Shown: positions 24,658 through 33,710 of the stretch, one piece after another
Layout of the letters: every line of letters begins with the position of its first letter
Numbering within the stretch: position 1 is the first letter of the stretch
Origin: Burkholderia sp. 4M9327F10
GTDB taxonomy: Bacteria; Pseudomonadota; Gammaproteobacteria; Burkholderiales; Burkholderiaceae
Reading direction: 5' to 3'
DNA length: 64,000 nt
Assembly (NCBI RefSeq): GCF_005503145.1
Contig: NZ_SCNV01000002.1
Span: 186,001-250,000 of the forward strand
The notes under the pieces: generated by a model
What the model saw: the letters and a program-made list of their open reading frames with translations, nothing else
The model's database searches: none
Told to the model about the DNA's origin: nothing
Translations under genes and position numbers: made by a program

Positions 24658-24995
24658 GGGTTTTCCCCTTTGCTCTGTTGCTTGCCTTGTTGCCCCAGCA
24701 CGCCGTTGACTTCATCAACGAAGCTGCGCCATTCCCCTTCCATTTCCAGCAGGCTGCGGCGACCCGGGCCCGTGAGCGAGTAATACTTGCGCGGCGGTCC
24801 CGACGGCGACTCCACAAGGTAAGTGGAGACCCACGCTTCAGCCTGAAGCCGCCGCATCAACGGGTAAATGGTGCCTTCGCTGATTTCCATGGTGGCCGAC
24901 AGCGTCGACACGAGTTCATAGGCGTAGCTGTCCCCGCGGGCCAGCACCGCAAGAACACACATGTCGAGCGTGCCTTTCTTGAGTTGGGTCTTCAT
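24654..24995 (-). CDS. PadR-family transcriptional regulator
   Basis: A 113-residue winged-helix protein of the PadR family (short, PadR-s2 type). It shows LKKGTLDMCVLAVLARGDSY, the recognition region SEGTIYPLMRRLQAEAWV, and the wing PRKYYSLTGPGR. It is the first gene of a two-gene operon with the DUF1700 protein (4-base overlap). It very likely represses its own promoter in the 312-base region to the right and is released by membrane or antimicrobial stress, judging from the family. Confidence 0.88.
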   Translation of the reverse strand: MKTQLKKGTLDMCVLAVLARGDSYAYELVSTLSATMEISEGTIYPLMRRLQAEAWVSTYLVESPSGPPRKYYSLTGPGRRSLLEMEGEWRSFVDEVNGVLGQQGKQQSKGENP

Positions 24996-25156
24996 CGCGT
25001 CTCAGAACATATCCGGCACGTTGCTAGCTACTGTGTTATGCATGATATCTGGGCACAATAAGGCCCTGCCGAGTGCCAAGGCCGGACTTTATCAGCCTGT
25101 ACCGTTTTATGCAAAGTACGGGTTTTGGCAAGTATGAATCGCTAATACAAAAGAGG

Positions 25157-25186
25157 ACAAAAAAGGCGGTGCACGAGGCACCGCCT
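25157..25186 (-). terminator. Rho-independent terminator (minus strand)
   Basis: On the minus strand AGGCGGTGC, loop CTCGT, GCACCGCCT, then a run of T. A perfect 9-pair stem, about 120 bases past the stop of the remnant gene at 25308. Confidence 0.85.
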
Positions 25187-25258
25187 GAAAAGGAACTGTC
25201 GGTGGAGATTTCGGCCGGATCGCACGGTGAAGTGCGGATCGGTCCGTCGTCCCCGTCA

Positions 25259-25292
25259 CCGGGTTCCCCTGCAATGACGCCTGGGAACCCGG
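25259..25292. repeat. 10-base inverted repeat after the haemagglutinin remnant
   Basis: CCGGGTTCCC, 14-base loop, GGGAACCCGG. A perfect stem with no T run, directly after the stop codon at 25308; probably protects or helps to end the transcript. Confidence 0.5.
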
Positions 25293-25307
25293 ATCACAGC
25301 ATGCGAC

Positions 25308-25772
25308 TTATTTCGACGCTGCCAGTGAAGTCTGCGGCGTCACCGGTCCCGGACCCTGCTTGAGCCAGCCGTGCGACTTCACCACGTACGCCTTGCCGTC
25401 CTTCATGCCGCGCTCCGTGTAGAAGTACTCGTGCGTCTGGCCCACGTTGAACGTGTCCCAGTTGATCACGGTGCGTTGCGTGCCCTGGTTGATGGTCATC
25501 GTGTTGGCGTTCTGCGAGATGCTCGCCTGGCCCGCCGCAACCTGGCCGTTGGTCGGCAGGCTCTGCGCGAAGCTCACCGTCGCGCCGGTAGCCATCAGCG
25601 CTGCGGCCAGCGCCTTCATGATCGAAACAACACCCAACTCAACGTCGGCTGCGGCCACGCCTGCGCCGCCACCCTCACCCGGGTGCTTGCCCTGACTCGT
25701 TGCAGTTTCTTCAACTGCGACCAGCATGCCCAGGCGCTTGCTGAATACCCGGCGAAATCGATTCTTGTTCAT
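25308..25772 (-). CDS. filamentous-haemagglutinin N-terminal remnant fused to an unknown tail
   Basis: A 154-residue protein. Residues 1-29 are an extended signal peptide region (MNKNRFRRVFSKRLGMLVAV), followed by a hydrophobic signal (about 52-70, ending TVSFAQS) and the start of a two-partner-secretion domain (LPTNGQVAAGQASISQ...TMTINQGTQRTVINWDTFNVGQ). In true haemagglutinins this domain is about 250 residues and continues for thousands. Here, after FNVGQ, it switches to a 43-residue unrelated tail (THEYFYTERGMKDGKAYVV...) and stops. Two hairpins follow. It is either a deletion-fusion pseudogene or a small secreted protein that borrowed the export leader. No TpsB transporter gene is nearby. 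Confidence 0.6.
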   Translation of the reverse strand: MNKNRFRRVFSKRLGMLVAVEETATSQGKHPGEGGGAGVAAADVELGVVSIMKALAAALMATGATVSFAQSLPTNGQVAAGQASISQNANTMTINQGTQRTVINWDTFNVGQTHEYFYTERGMKDGKAYVVKSHGWLKQGPGPVTPQTSLAASK

Positions 25773-26317
25773 GGTTCAGGAAATTTAAAAGAAAAAAGTG
25801 CGGCGCTCAGGCAAGCGCTGCTCGACACGCAGTGATACGGAAGGGGGCACACTCAACCAAAGGAGTGCGACCGGAGTCCGCGGAAGCCGGAGTAGTGAGA
25901 CTGGTCAAAGTCATCAGGTGGACAGACGGAAGTCCGGAATACGCGGAACTCATCGATCAGTACGAAGCCCTCTGTGATATCGCGTTGACGTGCAGACGGT
26001 TGCTGCGGATAGGAAATGCTCGTGCAAATTCCTCGGCGGAGAATAGAAATGACGGGATTCGCCTCATATCGAATAAATTCGAAAACCAGCGAACTGTGGT
26101 GTGCTTACATCATGGGAAGCAAAATACGTCGACAGCAGAAGCGAACGCTGCGCAGGGCAAGGAGGGGAATGTCCCGAAAGCGGGAACTCGAGGCCTGCGC
26201 GGTTCATCGCATTTGCGACTACACGCGCCACACACATTCGTGTGGCCGGACGGAATAACTCACCGGTGCTGGCCGTTCTCCATTCACCTATCGCTATCCT
26301 TTGCCTGCCAGCCCACC
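25773..26317. other. 545-base region between the haemagglutinin remnant and tssA
   Basis: A frame in phase with tssA stays open across most of it, but its predicted protein is of poor composition and no start or ribosome site is convincing. The stretch should hold the divergent promoters of the remnant gene and tssA; I see no strong -35/-10 pair. Confidence 0.5.
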
Positions 26318-27361
26318 ATGACCTCATACGATCTGAGCCGCCTGCTCACCCCCATCGACGATGCCTCACCGTCTGGAGATGACCTCGAATACGATCCGGC
26401 ATTTGTCGAACTCGAACGGATCGCCGCCCCCACCACGGAGCGCTCGATCGGTGACAATGTGAAACCCGCCAGGGAACCCGACTGGGACAGAGTCGCGCTT
26501 GCTGCGCAAGCGCTGCTAGGACGCACGAAAGACGTGCGCGCGGCAATCCACCTGAGCGCCGCGTGGACCCGGCTGCGGGGTTTGTCAGGATGGTGTGACG
26601 GTCTCGCACTCGTGCGCGGGCTGCTGGAGCCCTACTGGGACAGCGTGCATCCGCAACTGGACGCCGACGACAACAACGATCCCACTGCACGCGCGAACGC
26701 CGTGATGCCGCTCGGCGATCCGCAAGCCGTACTCGGCTATTTCCGGACCGCGCCCTTCGTCCAATCGCCAAGGCTTGGCCGCTTTTCGCTGCGTGACCTG
26801 CGTATCGCCAACGGCGCGATCAGTGTTGCGCCGCCGGCTGACGGCTCTGCGCTCCCCACGATGGCCGACCTTGAAGCGTGCTGCATGGATTGCCCCGACG
26901 ATCAGTTGCCCGCCGCAGCCGCGGCGCTAGCCGAGGCGCTCGAGCATGCGCAGGCCATCGATACACTGCTGGCCGGCAAACTGGGGACGGCCGCTCCCGA
27001 CCTGTCGCACCTGAGTGGCGATATCCATGAACTGAAGCGATTCGTCGATACGCAGTTGTCCAAACGGTTTCCCGACTTCACCGCTAACCACACCGTCGAG
27101 AGCGCCGCGCAGGACAGCGATGCCCACGCCAGTCCGGAAGCCGGCGTCCAGCACCACGACATCCGCGGCGGCGAGGACGTCATCCGCCGAATCGACGAAA
27201 TCTGCGAATACTATGACCGCCATGAGCCGTCGAGCCCGTTGCCGATTCTGCTGCGGCGGGCCCGACGTCTCGTGGGTAAGAGCTTCACCGATGTGCTAAG
27301 GAACATCGCGCCGGGCGGACTCTCCGAGCTGCAAATGCTGTCCGGCCCGGACGACGAGTAA
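26318..27361 (+). CDS. tssA: type VI secretion protein TssA (ImpA)
   Basis: A 347-residue TssA. The N-terminal ImpA_N domain is clear from the SPSGDDLEYDPAF start to LLEPYWDSVHPQLD (about 15-115), with the C-terminal segment EDVIRRIDEICEYYDRHEPSSP...LLRRARRLVGKSF typical of short TssA proteins. TssA caps and primes sheath-tube assembly on the baseplate. ATG 26318 is used because the family N terminus starts there; in-frame sequence upstream is not like TssA. It is the only T6SS structural gene on the plus strand, convergent with pppA. Confidence 0.9.
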   Translation: MTSYDLSRLLTPIDDASPSGDDLEYDPAFVELERIAAPTTERSIGDNVKPAREPDWDRVALAAQALLGRTKDVRAAIHLSAAWTRLRGLSGWCDGLALVRGLLEPYWDSVHPQLDADDNNDPTARANAVMPLGDPQAVLGYFRTAPFVQSPRLGRFSLRDLRIANGAISVAPPADGSALPTMADLEACCMDCPDDQLPAAAAALAEALEHAQAIDTLLAGKLGTAAPDLSHLSGDIHELKRFVDTQLSKRFPDFTANHTVESAAQDSDAHASPEAGVQHHDIRGGEDVIRRIDEICEYYDRHEPSSPLPILLRRARRLVGKSFTDVLRNIAPGGLSELQMLSGPDDE

Positions 27362-27420
27362 CGCGTCACGCGCCAGAAGCGCGCCGCCGCTGCGATACCG
27401 CATCTGCCAGGGCGGCATCG

Positions 27421-28539
27421 TCACAGCGAAAGTGGCGCAAGCCACCAGGCCAGCGCGACGCACAGTCCGGCCACGCTGAGCAGCGCCGCGAACACCGCCA
27501 ATCGTGCGATATACCGCATCCGGCTCATCTGGTTCGCGCGCCTCGCAATCGTCTTGTTCACACTGCCTGCGTCATCACGTGGCGCTGTGGCGCCTTTGGG
27601 ATGCGCGTCGTCCGCCGGTACCCGCACTGCACGGCGCACAGTGTCGAGATCGGTGTCACCCAACTCGCGCAGCGATTCGAGCAACCCGCGCCGCCGGTGC
27701 CGGTATTCATCGCGTGCGATGCGGCCCAGTCGATACGCTTCGTCGAGGGCACACAACACCTGGCTAGCCCGCCGTTCGCGCTGGCTCGCTACGTAACGCT
27801 CTGTGGAGGATGTCGCATCGAGCCGCACTATCACGGCGGAAAGGTTGTCGCGGGCGGGACGCTCCAGCGCCAGCGAAAAAATTTGCGCGAGTGCCTCGTC
27901 GGGCTCAATGGGGCATTCATGGCCAGGAGCCAGCTCCTCGTCGCTCAGTTCCTTGTTGATTCCATCGGAGCACAGCAGGAAATGCATGCCAGGACGGCTG
28001 CCAGCCACGCTCCAGTCTATGTACAACTGATCCTCGGCGCCCACTGCTCTCGAGAGCACGCCCGCGCCAGCGGACACGCAGACGCTCCGGCCAAACGGCA
28101 AACCATATTGCGTCACGTCACCTGGCCGTCCGCAAACATGATCACTGGTGAGTTGCACGAAAGCGCCGTCCTCGTGGACATAGGCGCGACTGTCGCCAAC
28201 CCAGCCGCACAGCACGAAGTCGCGGTCGTGGACCAGCACCACCACGGTTGACCCAATCACGTCGACGTGCCGCGAAATAGCCTCCTCGCGCAATTCAGTA
28301 TTGACCTGCCGCAGGCTGTCCTCGATCGCTTCAATGAAGTCGCAGACGCTGCCCTCACGCTTGAGTGCCCCCAGCCGCCCAACGATCAGCGCACTCGCAT
28401 AGTCGCCAGCCGAATGACCACCCATGCCGTCGGCGACCACCCACATCCCGAGGTCCTCGCGAACGAGGATTGCGTCTTCGTTCCGGTGACGCACCTTGCC
28501 GGTCTCGGTGCGGCCGGCGGAGCTAAAGCGCGTGGTCAT
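27421..28539 (-). CDS. pppA: T6SS-associated PP2C-type protein phosphatase PppA
   Basis: A 372-residue PPM/PP2C phosphatase with metal motifs RHRNEDA (about 18-24), DGMGGHSAG (37-45), GDSRAY and RDNLSAV, so the metal-binding aspartates are present. A C-terminal single membrane segment (about 345-370) anchors it. In T6SS loci with PpkA and an FHA protein, PppA removes the activating phosphate from threonine. The start overlaps the end of tagF by 4 bases. The matching kinase is at 53486. Confidence 0.9.
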   Translation of the reverse strand: MTTRFSSAGRTETGKVRHRNEDAILVREDLGMWVVADGMGGHSAGDYASALIVGRLGALKREGSVCDFIEAIEDSLRQVNTELREEAISRHVDVIGSTVVVLVHDRDFVLCGWVGDSRAYVHEDGAFVQLTSDHVCGRPGDVTQYGLPFGRSVCVSAGAGVLSRAVGAEDQLYIDWSVAGSRPGMHFLLCSDGINKELSDEELAPGHECPIEPDEALAQIFSLALERPARDNLSAVIVRLDATSSTERYVASQRERRASQVLCALDEAYRLGRIARDEYRHRRRGLLESLRELGDTDLDTVRRAVRVPADDAHPKGATAPRDDAGSVNKTIARRANQMSRMRYIARLAVFAALLSVAGLCVALAWWLAPLSL

Positions 28540-30122
28540 CCCGCCTCCCGCCGGGTCGCCTCAAGCAAGGCGCCGGCCCTCTCGCCCGGCAACGAACAAT
28601 GCTGAGCGTGCGGGTGAACACGGATCTCTACGACCGCGAGCGGCCATTGTGCCGGGGCCCCTCCGAGACCGGCGTGGGCCGCCAGATGAACCCGGGCGTC
28701 CTCACATGTGGCAAGGCCCAGCGCCTCGGCGCACAACTGTTGCGGCAGCCGCGCGAGCGAACGGGTCGCGAGCAGCAACAAGCGATCGCCTTCTTCGAGT
28801 TCGGCACGCGTTTCATCGCAATCCGGCTCGCCGGCCGTGCCGAGACCCGCCATCGTCAACCAGTCGGCGCCGAACAGCAGATCGTCGAACTCGCCGCCCA
28901 CTCCAGCCGCGCGTTCGACGAACAACGTGCGCAACTGACCCTGCCGCCAGTGCCAGGCGGCCGCCGCGCCGATCCGCAGCACCCGCACCGCGCCGGTTTC
29001 GAAACGGGCCGCGAGCGCAGCGCCCTCTTCGGGCACCGGTTCGAGCGGATCGTGGCGGGCATCGCGCAACTGTGGATGCAGTGCGATCAGATTCAATCGC
29101 AGGCTCGTGAGATCCGGGGCGCTTGCCGATGCCGTTTCGCGGATACGGAGGGCAGCCCGGCGTCGTGGATCCTGGGGACCATCGTCGGCGCTCAGCAACA
29201 GCGTATTGCCATCGCCGAGATACTGCAGGGCGTCGTCGACCCACCTGCCGGCGGGCATCGCAACCGCATCGGCTTCCACCACGCCTCGCCAGGTATGGGC
29301 ATGCAGCACGTTGTCCCTCACGACGTTGCAAGGCGGTTCGAGTCGCGCTGCGTGCAGCCCATCGTCCGCTTGAGCCACCTCTTCCGTGACGGTGGCCGCA
29401 TCATAGAGCGGTGCAGCAGCATGGCCGGCGAAACCGGCCACAGCTGGCGGCTCCCCGTGAACACCCGGCGGCAGAGCAATGAGCAGGCTTCTATAACTGC
29501 GCGGCAAGCCACGCGTTGCGAGCATTCGCGCGGCGCCGCGAGTCCACCACAGGCACCACTCGCCGCGCCGAACGCTTGCCTCGCGCCATGCTTCTGCAAG
29601 CACCATTCCCGCCGCTTCGTCGTCCGGCAACGCCAGTTGCCATTCCTCTCCTTCCCAGTCGAGCCCTTGCCAGACCCATGCAAGGTCGGTTGCGTCGGCT
29701 GGCGGTCGCGCCAGCGACGCTACCTGCGCGGCAAAGTGTTCGACGCTGGCCCCCTCGTTCCGGGCAGAGAGATATACGCGTTCAAGCGAATCGAACCACG
29801 CGCCATGACCAAGGACGGCGCCGGCATCACCGGGACAAGGTGCAGCCAGTACCATCGGAAAGCCCCGGCCCAGACGGTCGGTGGCCGGCCCGATCAGGCC
29901 ACACCAGCCGCTCGGGCCACACACGCTCGGAGACAGCACAAAGCGCCATGCCTCGCCCTGCGTCCATGCTGTACTCCAGTGCGCGCCCAGTTCGCGGCGT
30001 CCCGTCTCGACAGCACGCTGAAAATGCCGGTCCCAGATGTCCACGAAGACAGAGGGTAATTGTCGCTGGACGAAGTCGCCCGCACCCGGCAGCTTGCCGT
30101 AAAAGCCGACCGGGTTGTTCAT
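28536..30122 (-). CDS. tagF: T6SS-associated protein TagF (ImpM), long form
   Basis: A 528-residue protein. The N-terminal domain (GFYGKLPGAGDFVQRQLP...WDRHFQ, about 5-140) is the TagF/ImpM domain, which in other species represses T6SS post-translationally, in part by binding the FHA protein. TagF is usually 200-320 residues, so the additional C-terminal 300 residues are noteworthy and unassigned. In Agrobacterium TagF is fused to PppA; here pppA is separate but overlaps it by 4 bases. ATG 30122 overlaps the tssM stop (ATGA) and is preferred over 30131. Confidence 0.85.
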   Translation of the reverse strand: MNNPVGFYGKLPGAGDFVQRQLPSVFVDIWDRHFQRAVETGRRELGAHWSTAWTQGEAWRFVLSPSVCGPSGWCGLIGPATDRLGRGFPMVLAAPCPGDAGAVLGHGAWFDSLERVYLSARNEGASVEHFAAQVASLARPPADATDLAWVWQGLDWEGEEWQLALPDDEAAGMVLAEAWREASVRRGEWCLWWTRGAARMLATRGLPRSYRSLLIALPPGVHGEPPAVAGFAGHAAAPLYDAATVTEEVAQADDGLHAARLEPPCNVVRDNVLHAHTWRGVVEADAVAMPAGRWVDDALQYLGDGNTLLLSADDGPQDPRRRAALRIRETASASAPDLTSLRLNLIALHPQLRDARHDPLEPVPEEGAALAARFETGAVRVLRIGAAAAWHWRQGQLRTLFVERAAGVGGEFDDLLFGADWLTMAGLGTAGEPDCDETRAELEEGDRLLLLATRSLARLPQQLCAEALGLATCEDARVHLAAHAGLGGAPAQWPLAVVEIRVHPHAQHCSLPGERAGALLEATRREAG

Positions 30123-33100
30123 CGCGGACACCTGAAACGCCGTACTTCACCATTGAGAAACGGATTCTTGAGGCTCGCCGGCTGGATTGGCAGCTTGACG
30201 GCATGGCCGGCAAAATCAAAGTTCGCGAGATACTGAAGGTCCCCCTGCTTCTGTAAATGAGCCGCGTCGAGCGCATGGAAGAACGCCCAGTCACCGTTGT
30301 ACGTGAGCGGTGTGCCGACGGGCTGCCCCGACTTGTCAAACGCGCTGACTACCACGTGGCCCGGTTGTGGGCCGGGCCACGTCATCGCCATGCTCGCCGC
30401 ACCGCCAGCGTTGCCGCCGTACTCGTACTTCTGACCGTCGATTTCAATACTGACCCTGGCGACTGCCGGATCGAATTGCGGAGCCAGCAACGTGAAGCCG
30501 ACCTGAACCTGGGCGGCGTTGCGAAAGTAGATCTGGCGGATATTGTCGGCGGTCTGTGCCGTGCTCAGCACCGCATCGGGGCCGGGCGGCGTGCCGCTCC
30601 TCCAGTTCCAGGTGCGGCCGCTCGTGTCGACCCGCGATGCGAGCGTCGACTTCAGGAAACCGTCGAAACGGCCGCCATTGCCGAACAGCTCTGCAAAGTT
30701 CTGCAGCGGAATATCCGATGCGCCACCTTGCGCGAACGGGTAGCGGCCGTCGACGAAACTCGCGCAATCGTTGCCTGCCGCAGCACGAAACTGGTCGGCG
30801 AGAGCCGCGTTGCTGCCGCTCGCAACCAGATTCGCGCTCTCGCCCGTCAAACCGGAAATCAGCGCTGCGACCTGCGGCGGCAACTGATCGGACTCCTGAC
30901 GAGCAGCGAGTAGCGCCGGGTTGTTTTGCGTTCCCGGGGCGCCCAGGTCGGTCATCGTCAGCAGACTTTTGCCTAGCTGGTCGAGAACGCTGCTCGTCTG
31001 GTCGAGCGGCGTCGACCCGGGGGTGCCCGCGCTCACCTGATCCAGTTGGGCAAAATGCGCCTCGATGGCAGCGCCCGGCCGGCTAGCGGCCGCCGCGCCC
31101 GTATCCTGCACCGCGTCAGCCGCTGCGCCCGGCGCATTGCCGTTGGGCAACGTTGCGCCCGCGTCGCGCAGCTCGCCCGCGAGTCGCGTGTTGGCCGCGC
31201 GGCGCGTGGCGAGATTTTCACCGACGGTTTTCGCCTGCGCGCTCACCGCCGATGCCGCAGACCCCGCGGTGCTCGCAGGCGAGCTGCGCAGCATATCGCT
31301 GGTGTTGTCACGCACCAGATTCAGCAAGGCCTTGAGCGGCGAACTTGGGCCGGACAGTTTTGCGGCCAGCGCGCTCGCGGCCTGGATGCTGGCGACCGGC
31401 TGCAATTGCAGGTCGGCCAGCAGAGCGTCCCAGGTCTTGATGTAGTCCTGCTCATAGAGCGCGAGGACCTGCTGTTCAAAGCGCGAGCGCGCGAGCGGGT
31501 CGGTGCGGGTCGCATCGAATACCCAGTAATCCGCAACGAAGTGGTCGACCGACTGTTCCAGGCCACCGTTCACCTCGGATGCGAAATACGGACGGGTGAA
31601 CAGCGCCGGCAACGGCTGTGACAGAGGCACGCCGCTTTTGCGGGTGAACACGTTGCCGAGCAACCCAAGCGCCTGGTCGAGGCGCACCGGCGGAGCATCC
31701 GAGCGTCCGGCATCGAGCTTGACGCCACCGTAGATCAGCGTCGCAAGATCGGCGGTCTTCAGCGTGGCCCGCGCCTGGTCGATGAGCGCGCCGTCGAGAC
31801 TCAACGCGCGCGGCTTTTGTGGGTCGTCGACCAGCGCCGAGAAGTGCTTGTTGAGCGCCGTCTGGATGACCGGGTCCTGAGGGAACAGGCGCTGCCATTC
31901 GATGCGCGCGAGCGCCGCCAGTTCGCCGGGGTCCAGATGCTGAGGCTGGCCCAGCATCAGATAACCCTTCAGGTAGTCGTAGAGCGCCTGTGGATCATTT
32001 GCGCTCGCGCTCAGGCCCTCCCGGAAACGCACGCCGATCCCGGGCAACAAGGTGCCGTTGAGCTCGCGCAGATAAGCCGCGTGGACCTGCCTGAGCAGCG
32101 CGTGGCCCTGGAACAGCCCGAAGCGCATCAGCAACGGCACATGATTTTCGTACTGACCGGCGACCTCCTCGCCACCGGAGACGATCTCGAGACGCGCCAG
32201 CGCACGCGCAAAATACACCTTGAGATCCGGAGCACCACTGAGACTGCTGGCGGGCGGCAGGTCCTCCAACGACGCCTGTACCTCGCCCACGTAGACACGG
32301 TTACGCGCGTAGCTGACGGCCATGCCGGCGACCAGCAACGCCGTGACGAACGCGATGCCACCCCAGGCTGCGGCCTGCCACAGCACCTTCTGCCGTTCAA
32401 GACGCGGGTTGGCAGCGGCAAAGCCCGATTCACGAAACAGCACCTCCTTTAGCAAACGCTCGACGAAGTAGGTGCGCGGCGGCGCGGTCCCGCCGCGCAC
32501 CCGAGCAGCGTCGACGCCAAAGGTGCGCGCCACTGCGCTCAGCATGCGATCGATCGGCGCACCCTCCTGCGTGCCGGAGGTGAGATAGGCGCCGCGCAGC
32601 AGCGCAGGCGCACCGTATTCGTGGCGGCCAAACACGCCTTCGACGAACTCCCGCGCGATCTCGCGAAAAGCGCCGAGCTGTTGGGGAAAGCTGAGCACGG
32701 CGGCGCGGCGGCTGCGGTCCCGCTCCGCGTGCAAGCGTTCGATCACACGAGTATTCAAACGCTCCAGCAGCAGGTCGAACTCGGCGCCGAATAGCGCGCT
32801 CGCGCTGCCGTCGGTGCTTCTGTCGGCCGGAAACGTCATGCCCCAAACCTGGCTGCGCAGGTCCGGACCGAGGTCGTCGAAGAATTCGCCGAAACCCGCC
32901 ACCAGGTCGCACTTGGTGAACACGAGATAAATGGGCACCGCGACCTTGAGATGTTCCGCGAGTTCGTCAAGGCGCCGGCGCACGGCGCGAATGTGCTGCT
33001 GGCGGCTGCGCTCGTCGAGCGTCAGCAGGTCCGACACGCTCATCGCCACGATCACGCCATTCAGCGGACGCCGCCTGCGATAGCGGCGCAACAGCTGCAG

Positions 33101-33706
33101 GAACGCCTGCCACGCGGAGGCATCCGCGGCGGCATCGGAATCCTGGGTCGTATAGCGGCCCGCCGTGTCGAGAAACACGGCTTCGTCGGTAAACCACCAG
33201 TCGCAGTTGCGCGTGCCGCCAATGCCGCGTAGCGCCTCCTTGCCAAAACGCTCGGACAGCGGGAAGTCGAGACCGGAGTTTTGCAGCAGCGTACTCTTGC
33301 CGGAGCCAGGCGGCCCGATCACCACGTACCACGGCAACGCATAGAGATTGCCGCCGTTCCTGCGGGTCTTGCGCAGCGTGTCGATCGCCTCCTGGAAGCG
33401 CTGCTGCAACTGCCCGCTCTCGGCGGCATTGCGATCCTCGGCGGCGAGTTGCGCGTCCTGTGCGCCCAGCGCGCCGGAGAGTTGCGCGGTCTTATGTTTG
33501 CCGCGCCACTGGATGATCTGGATAAGCAGCATGCACAGCAGCACGATTACGAGGATCAGCGCGAGCCGCGCCGATGCGCTCGCGAGCGGCTGGCTCTCGC
33601 CGATGCCAAGGTAGGGACCACCCAGCCAGATCAGCGCCGCGACGAACAGAAGTCCGACCGCGCTCACGAACCACCGGGAGGTTGCCCAGGCTTTCAGCTG
33701 ATTCAT
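30119..33706 (-). CDS. tssM: type VI secretion membrane subunit TssM (IcmF)
   Basis: A 1195-residue inner-membrane protein. Two N-terminal membrane segments (about 12-30 and 47-63) precede the cytoplasmic NTPase-like domain with Walker A GPPGSGKST (131-139) and AVFLDTAGRY (176-185). A third segment lies at about 432-450 before the long periplasmic part. TssM spans the envelope and joins TssL and, in most systems, TssJ. Length and layout are those of IcmF-family proteins with an intact nucleotide site. It is followed by tagF with a 4-base overlap and preceded by tssL 4 bases away. Confidence 0.93.
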   Translation of the reverse strand: MNQLKAWATSRWFVSAVGLLFVAALIWLGGPYLGIGESQPLASASARLALILVIVLLCMLLIQIIQWRGKHKTAQLSGALGAQDAQLAAEDRNAAESGQLQQRFQEAIDTLRKTRRNGGNLYALPWYVVIGPPGSGKSTLLQNSGLDFPLSERFGKEALRGIGGTRNCDWWFTDEAVFLDTAGRYTTQDSDAAADASAWQAFLQLLRRYRRRRPLNGVIVAMSVSDLLTLDERSRQQHIRAVRRRLDELAEHLKVAVPIYLVFTKCDLVAGFGEFFDDLGPDLRSQVWGMTFPADRSTDGSASALFGAEFDLLLERLNTRVIERLHAERDRSRRAAVLSFPQQLGAFREIAREFVEGVFGRHEYGAPALLRGAYLTSGTQEGAPIDRMLSAVARTFGVDAARVRGGTAPPRTYFVERLLKEVLFRESGFAAANPRLERQKVLWQAAAWGGIAFVTALLVAGMAVSYARNRVYVGEVQASLEDLPPASSLSGAPDLKVYFARALARLEIVSGGEEVAGQYENHVPLLMRFGLFQGHALLRQVHAAYLRELNGTLLPGIGVRFREGLSASANDPQALYDYLKGYLMLGQPQHLDPGELAALARIEWQRLFPQDPVIQTALNKHFSALVDDPQKPRALSLDGALIDQARATLKTADLATLIYGGVKLDAGRSDAPPVRLDQALGLLGNVFTRKSGVPLSQPLPALFTRPYFASEVNGGLEQSVDHFVADYWVFDATRTDPLARSRFEQQVLALYEQDYIKTWDALLADLQLQPVASIQAASALAAKLSGPSSPLKALLNLVRDNTSDMLRSSPASTAGSAASAVSAQAKTVGENLATRRAANTRLAGELRDAGATLPNGNAPGAAADAVQDTGAAAASRPGAAIEAHFAQLDQVSAGTPGSTPLDQTSSVLDQLGKSLLTMTDLGAPGTQNNPALLAARQESDQLPPQVAALISGLTGESANLVASGSNAALADQFRAAAGNDCASFVDGRYPFAQGGASDIPLQNFAELFGNGGRFDGFLKSTLASRVDTSGRTWNWRSGTPPGPDAVLSTAQTADNIRQIYFRNAAQVQVGFTLLAPQFDPAVARVSIEIDGQKYEYGGNAGGAASMAMTWPGPQPGHVVVSAFDKSGQPVGTPLTYNGDWAFFHALDAAHLQKQGDLQYLANFDFAGHAVKLPIQPASLKNPFLNGEVRRFRCPR

Positions 33707-33710
33707 GGGT

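Larger units (their letters stand above)
24996..25307. other. 312-base intergenic region with terminators of the left-reading remnant gene
   Basis: No gene. It contains the presumed padR promoter near its left end and two hairpins on the right that belong to the end of the haemagglutinin remnant gene: a terminator at 25157-25186 and a 10-pair hairpin at 25259-25292. Confidence 0.6.

Noticed and set aside
25832..26317. N-terminal extension of tssA by 162 codons
   Set aside because: The TssA family start lies at 26318; the extension has unrelated composition and no ribosome site.
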